This document shows positions 5,762 to 6,122 of a stretch of DNA of 6,122 bases, piece after piece. The number at the start of each line of letters is the position of its first letter. Positions within the stretch are counted from its first letter, which is position 1. The notes below the pieces were generated by a model, which made no database searches, was not told where the DNA came from, and saw nothing but the letters and a program-made list of their open reading frames with translations. The translations under genes and the position numbers were made by a program. This DNA comes from Acidimicrobiia bacterium (GTDB lineage: Bacteria; Actinomycetota; Acidimicrobiia; IMCC26256), in assembly GCA_023262065.1 (NCBI GenBank), contig JALRDW010000265.1, positions 1 to 6,122 of the forward strand. Direction: 5' to 3'.

Positions 5762-6122
5762 TCAGGCGGACTCCGCCGGGTCGGGATCCGGGTCCGGGCT
5801 CGGGTCGAGCCACCGGACAGTCCAGGGCAGGAGCACGGCGAGGCCGCAGATACCGGCGAACACGACGGTCGCCCCGATCACCCGGTGGTCGTCGAGGATC
5901 ACGACCGTCAGCCCACCCCCCACGATGAGCGCGGTGCCGGTGAGCGCTGCGATGGCGCGCCCGAGTCGCTGCTCGTTGAGCGCGCCGGCGGCCGCGGCGG
6001 CCCGGCCCCGCACCCGGTCCAGGGCGCGCTCGGCCCACGCGAACTCGGTGGCCAGGATGAGCAGGCCGATGACGCTCACGAGGATGCCGGGCCCGGGGAG
6101 CACGAGCATCGCGAGACCCGCC
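5762..6122 (-). CDS. PGPGW-type transmembrane protein, N-terminus beyond the window
   Basis: The reverse frame is open to the window edge. A methionine at 6109 exists, but the codons before it read AGLA, joining smoothly into AGLAMLVLPGPGI, which is how the middle of this family reads. The true start therefore probably lies outside. LVLPGPGILVSVIGLLILATEFAWAERALDRVR shows the hallmark PGPG turn between two helices, then a conserved E-F-x-W-A and a basic amphipathic stretch. This matches the PGPGW putative transmembrane family (PF09656), whose function is unknown. A second pair of hydrophobic segments follows (ALTGTALIVGGGLTVVIL, then ATVVFAGICGLAVLL). The C-terminus WLDPSPDPDPDPAESA is an acidic Asp-Pro tail encoded by degenerate six-base units, probably disordered. 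The DUF5684 gene lies 105 bp downstream on the same strand. Confidence 0.8.
   Translation of the reverse strand, partial: AGLAMLVLPGPGILVSVIGLLILATEFAWAERALDRVRGRAAAAAGALNEQRLGRAIAALTGTALIVGGGLTVVILDDHRVIGATVVFAGICGLAVLLPWTVRWLDPSPDPDPDPAESA
5778..5807. repeat. Degenerate hexanucleotide tandem repeat encoding an Asp-Pro tail
   Basis: Five six-base units (GGGTCG, GGATCC, GGGTCC, GGGCTC, GGGTCG on the forward strand) lie inside the 3' end of the PGPGW gene and encode its Asp-Pro tail. Units keep the reading frame, so gain or loss of a unit would only change tail length. Confidence 0.5.

Noticed and set aside
1..6122. Defence system, mobile element, CRISPR array, tRNA or phage gene.
   Set aside because: No transposase, integrase, nuclease or toxin motif, no regularly spaced direct repeats and no tRNA cloverleaf were recognised on either strand.

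Overview
The window is about 70% GC with dense, tightly spaced genes and the strong third-position G/C preference of a high-GC actinobacterium. The gene types (a secreted hydrolase, a solitary family 5 solute-binding protein, a DUF5684 membrane protein and a PGPGW membrane protein) and the GTG starts fit an environmental lineage such as Acidimicrobiia. That placement is inference, because no rRNA or marker gene is present. I see no mobile element, CRISPR array, tRNA, rRNA or phage gene, and no obvious multi-gene novel system.

Layout from left to right: (1) the 3' end of an unidentified forward gene (1-170), perhaps pilin-like; (2) a forward GDT1/TMEM165-type (UPF0016) cation transporter, probably for Mn2+, at 205-792; (3) a reverse block read from 3426 down to 826, with a haloalkane dehalogenase (2491-3426) followed 60 bp later by a secreted family 5 ABC-type solute-binding protein (826-2430); (4) a divergent, secreted S15/CocE-like alpha/beta hydrolase (3505-5166), separated from the dehalogenase by a 78 bp shared promoter region; (5) a long hairpin (5179-5238) between converging genes; (6) a reverse DUF5684 four-helix membrane protein (5246-5656); (7) a reverse PGPGW-type membrane protein (5762-6122) whose N-terminus lies beyond the window.

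The most interesting gene is the dehalogenase. Every residue that defines subfamily HLD-I can be placed: nucleophile D133, halide-binding W134 and W174, oxyanion-hole E65, acid D260 and base H290. The overall collinearity with the classical DhlA enzyme is close. Its placement ahead of a solitary solute-binding protein and divergent from a secreted hydrolase suggests, without proving, a small uptake and catabolic locus. No permease or ATPase partner for the binding protein is visible here. The remaining genes look like ordinary membrane or housekeeping functions.
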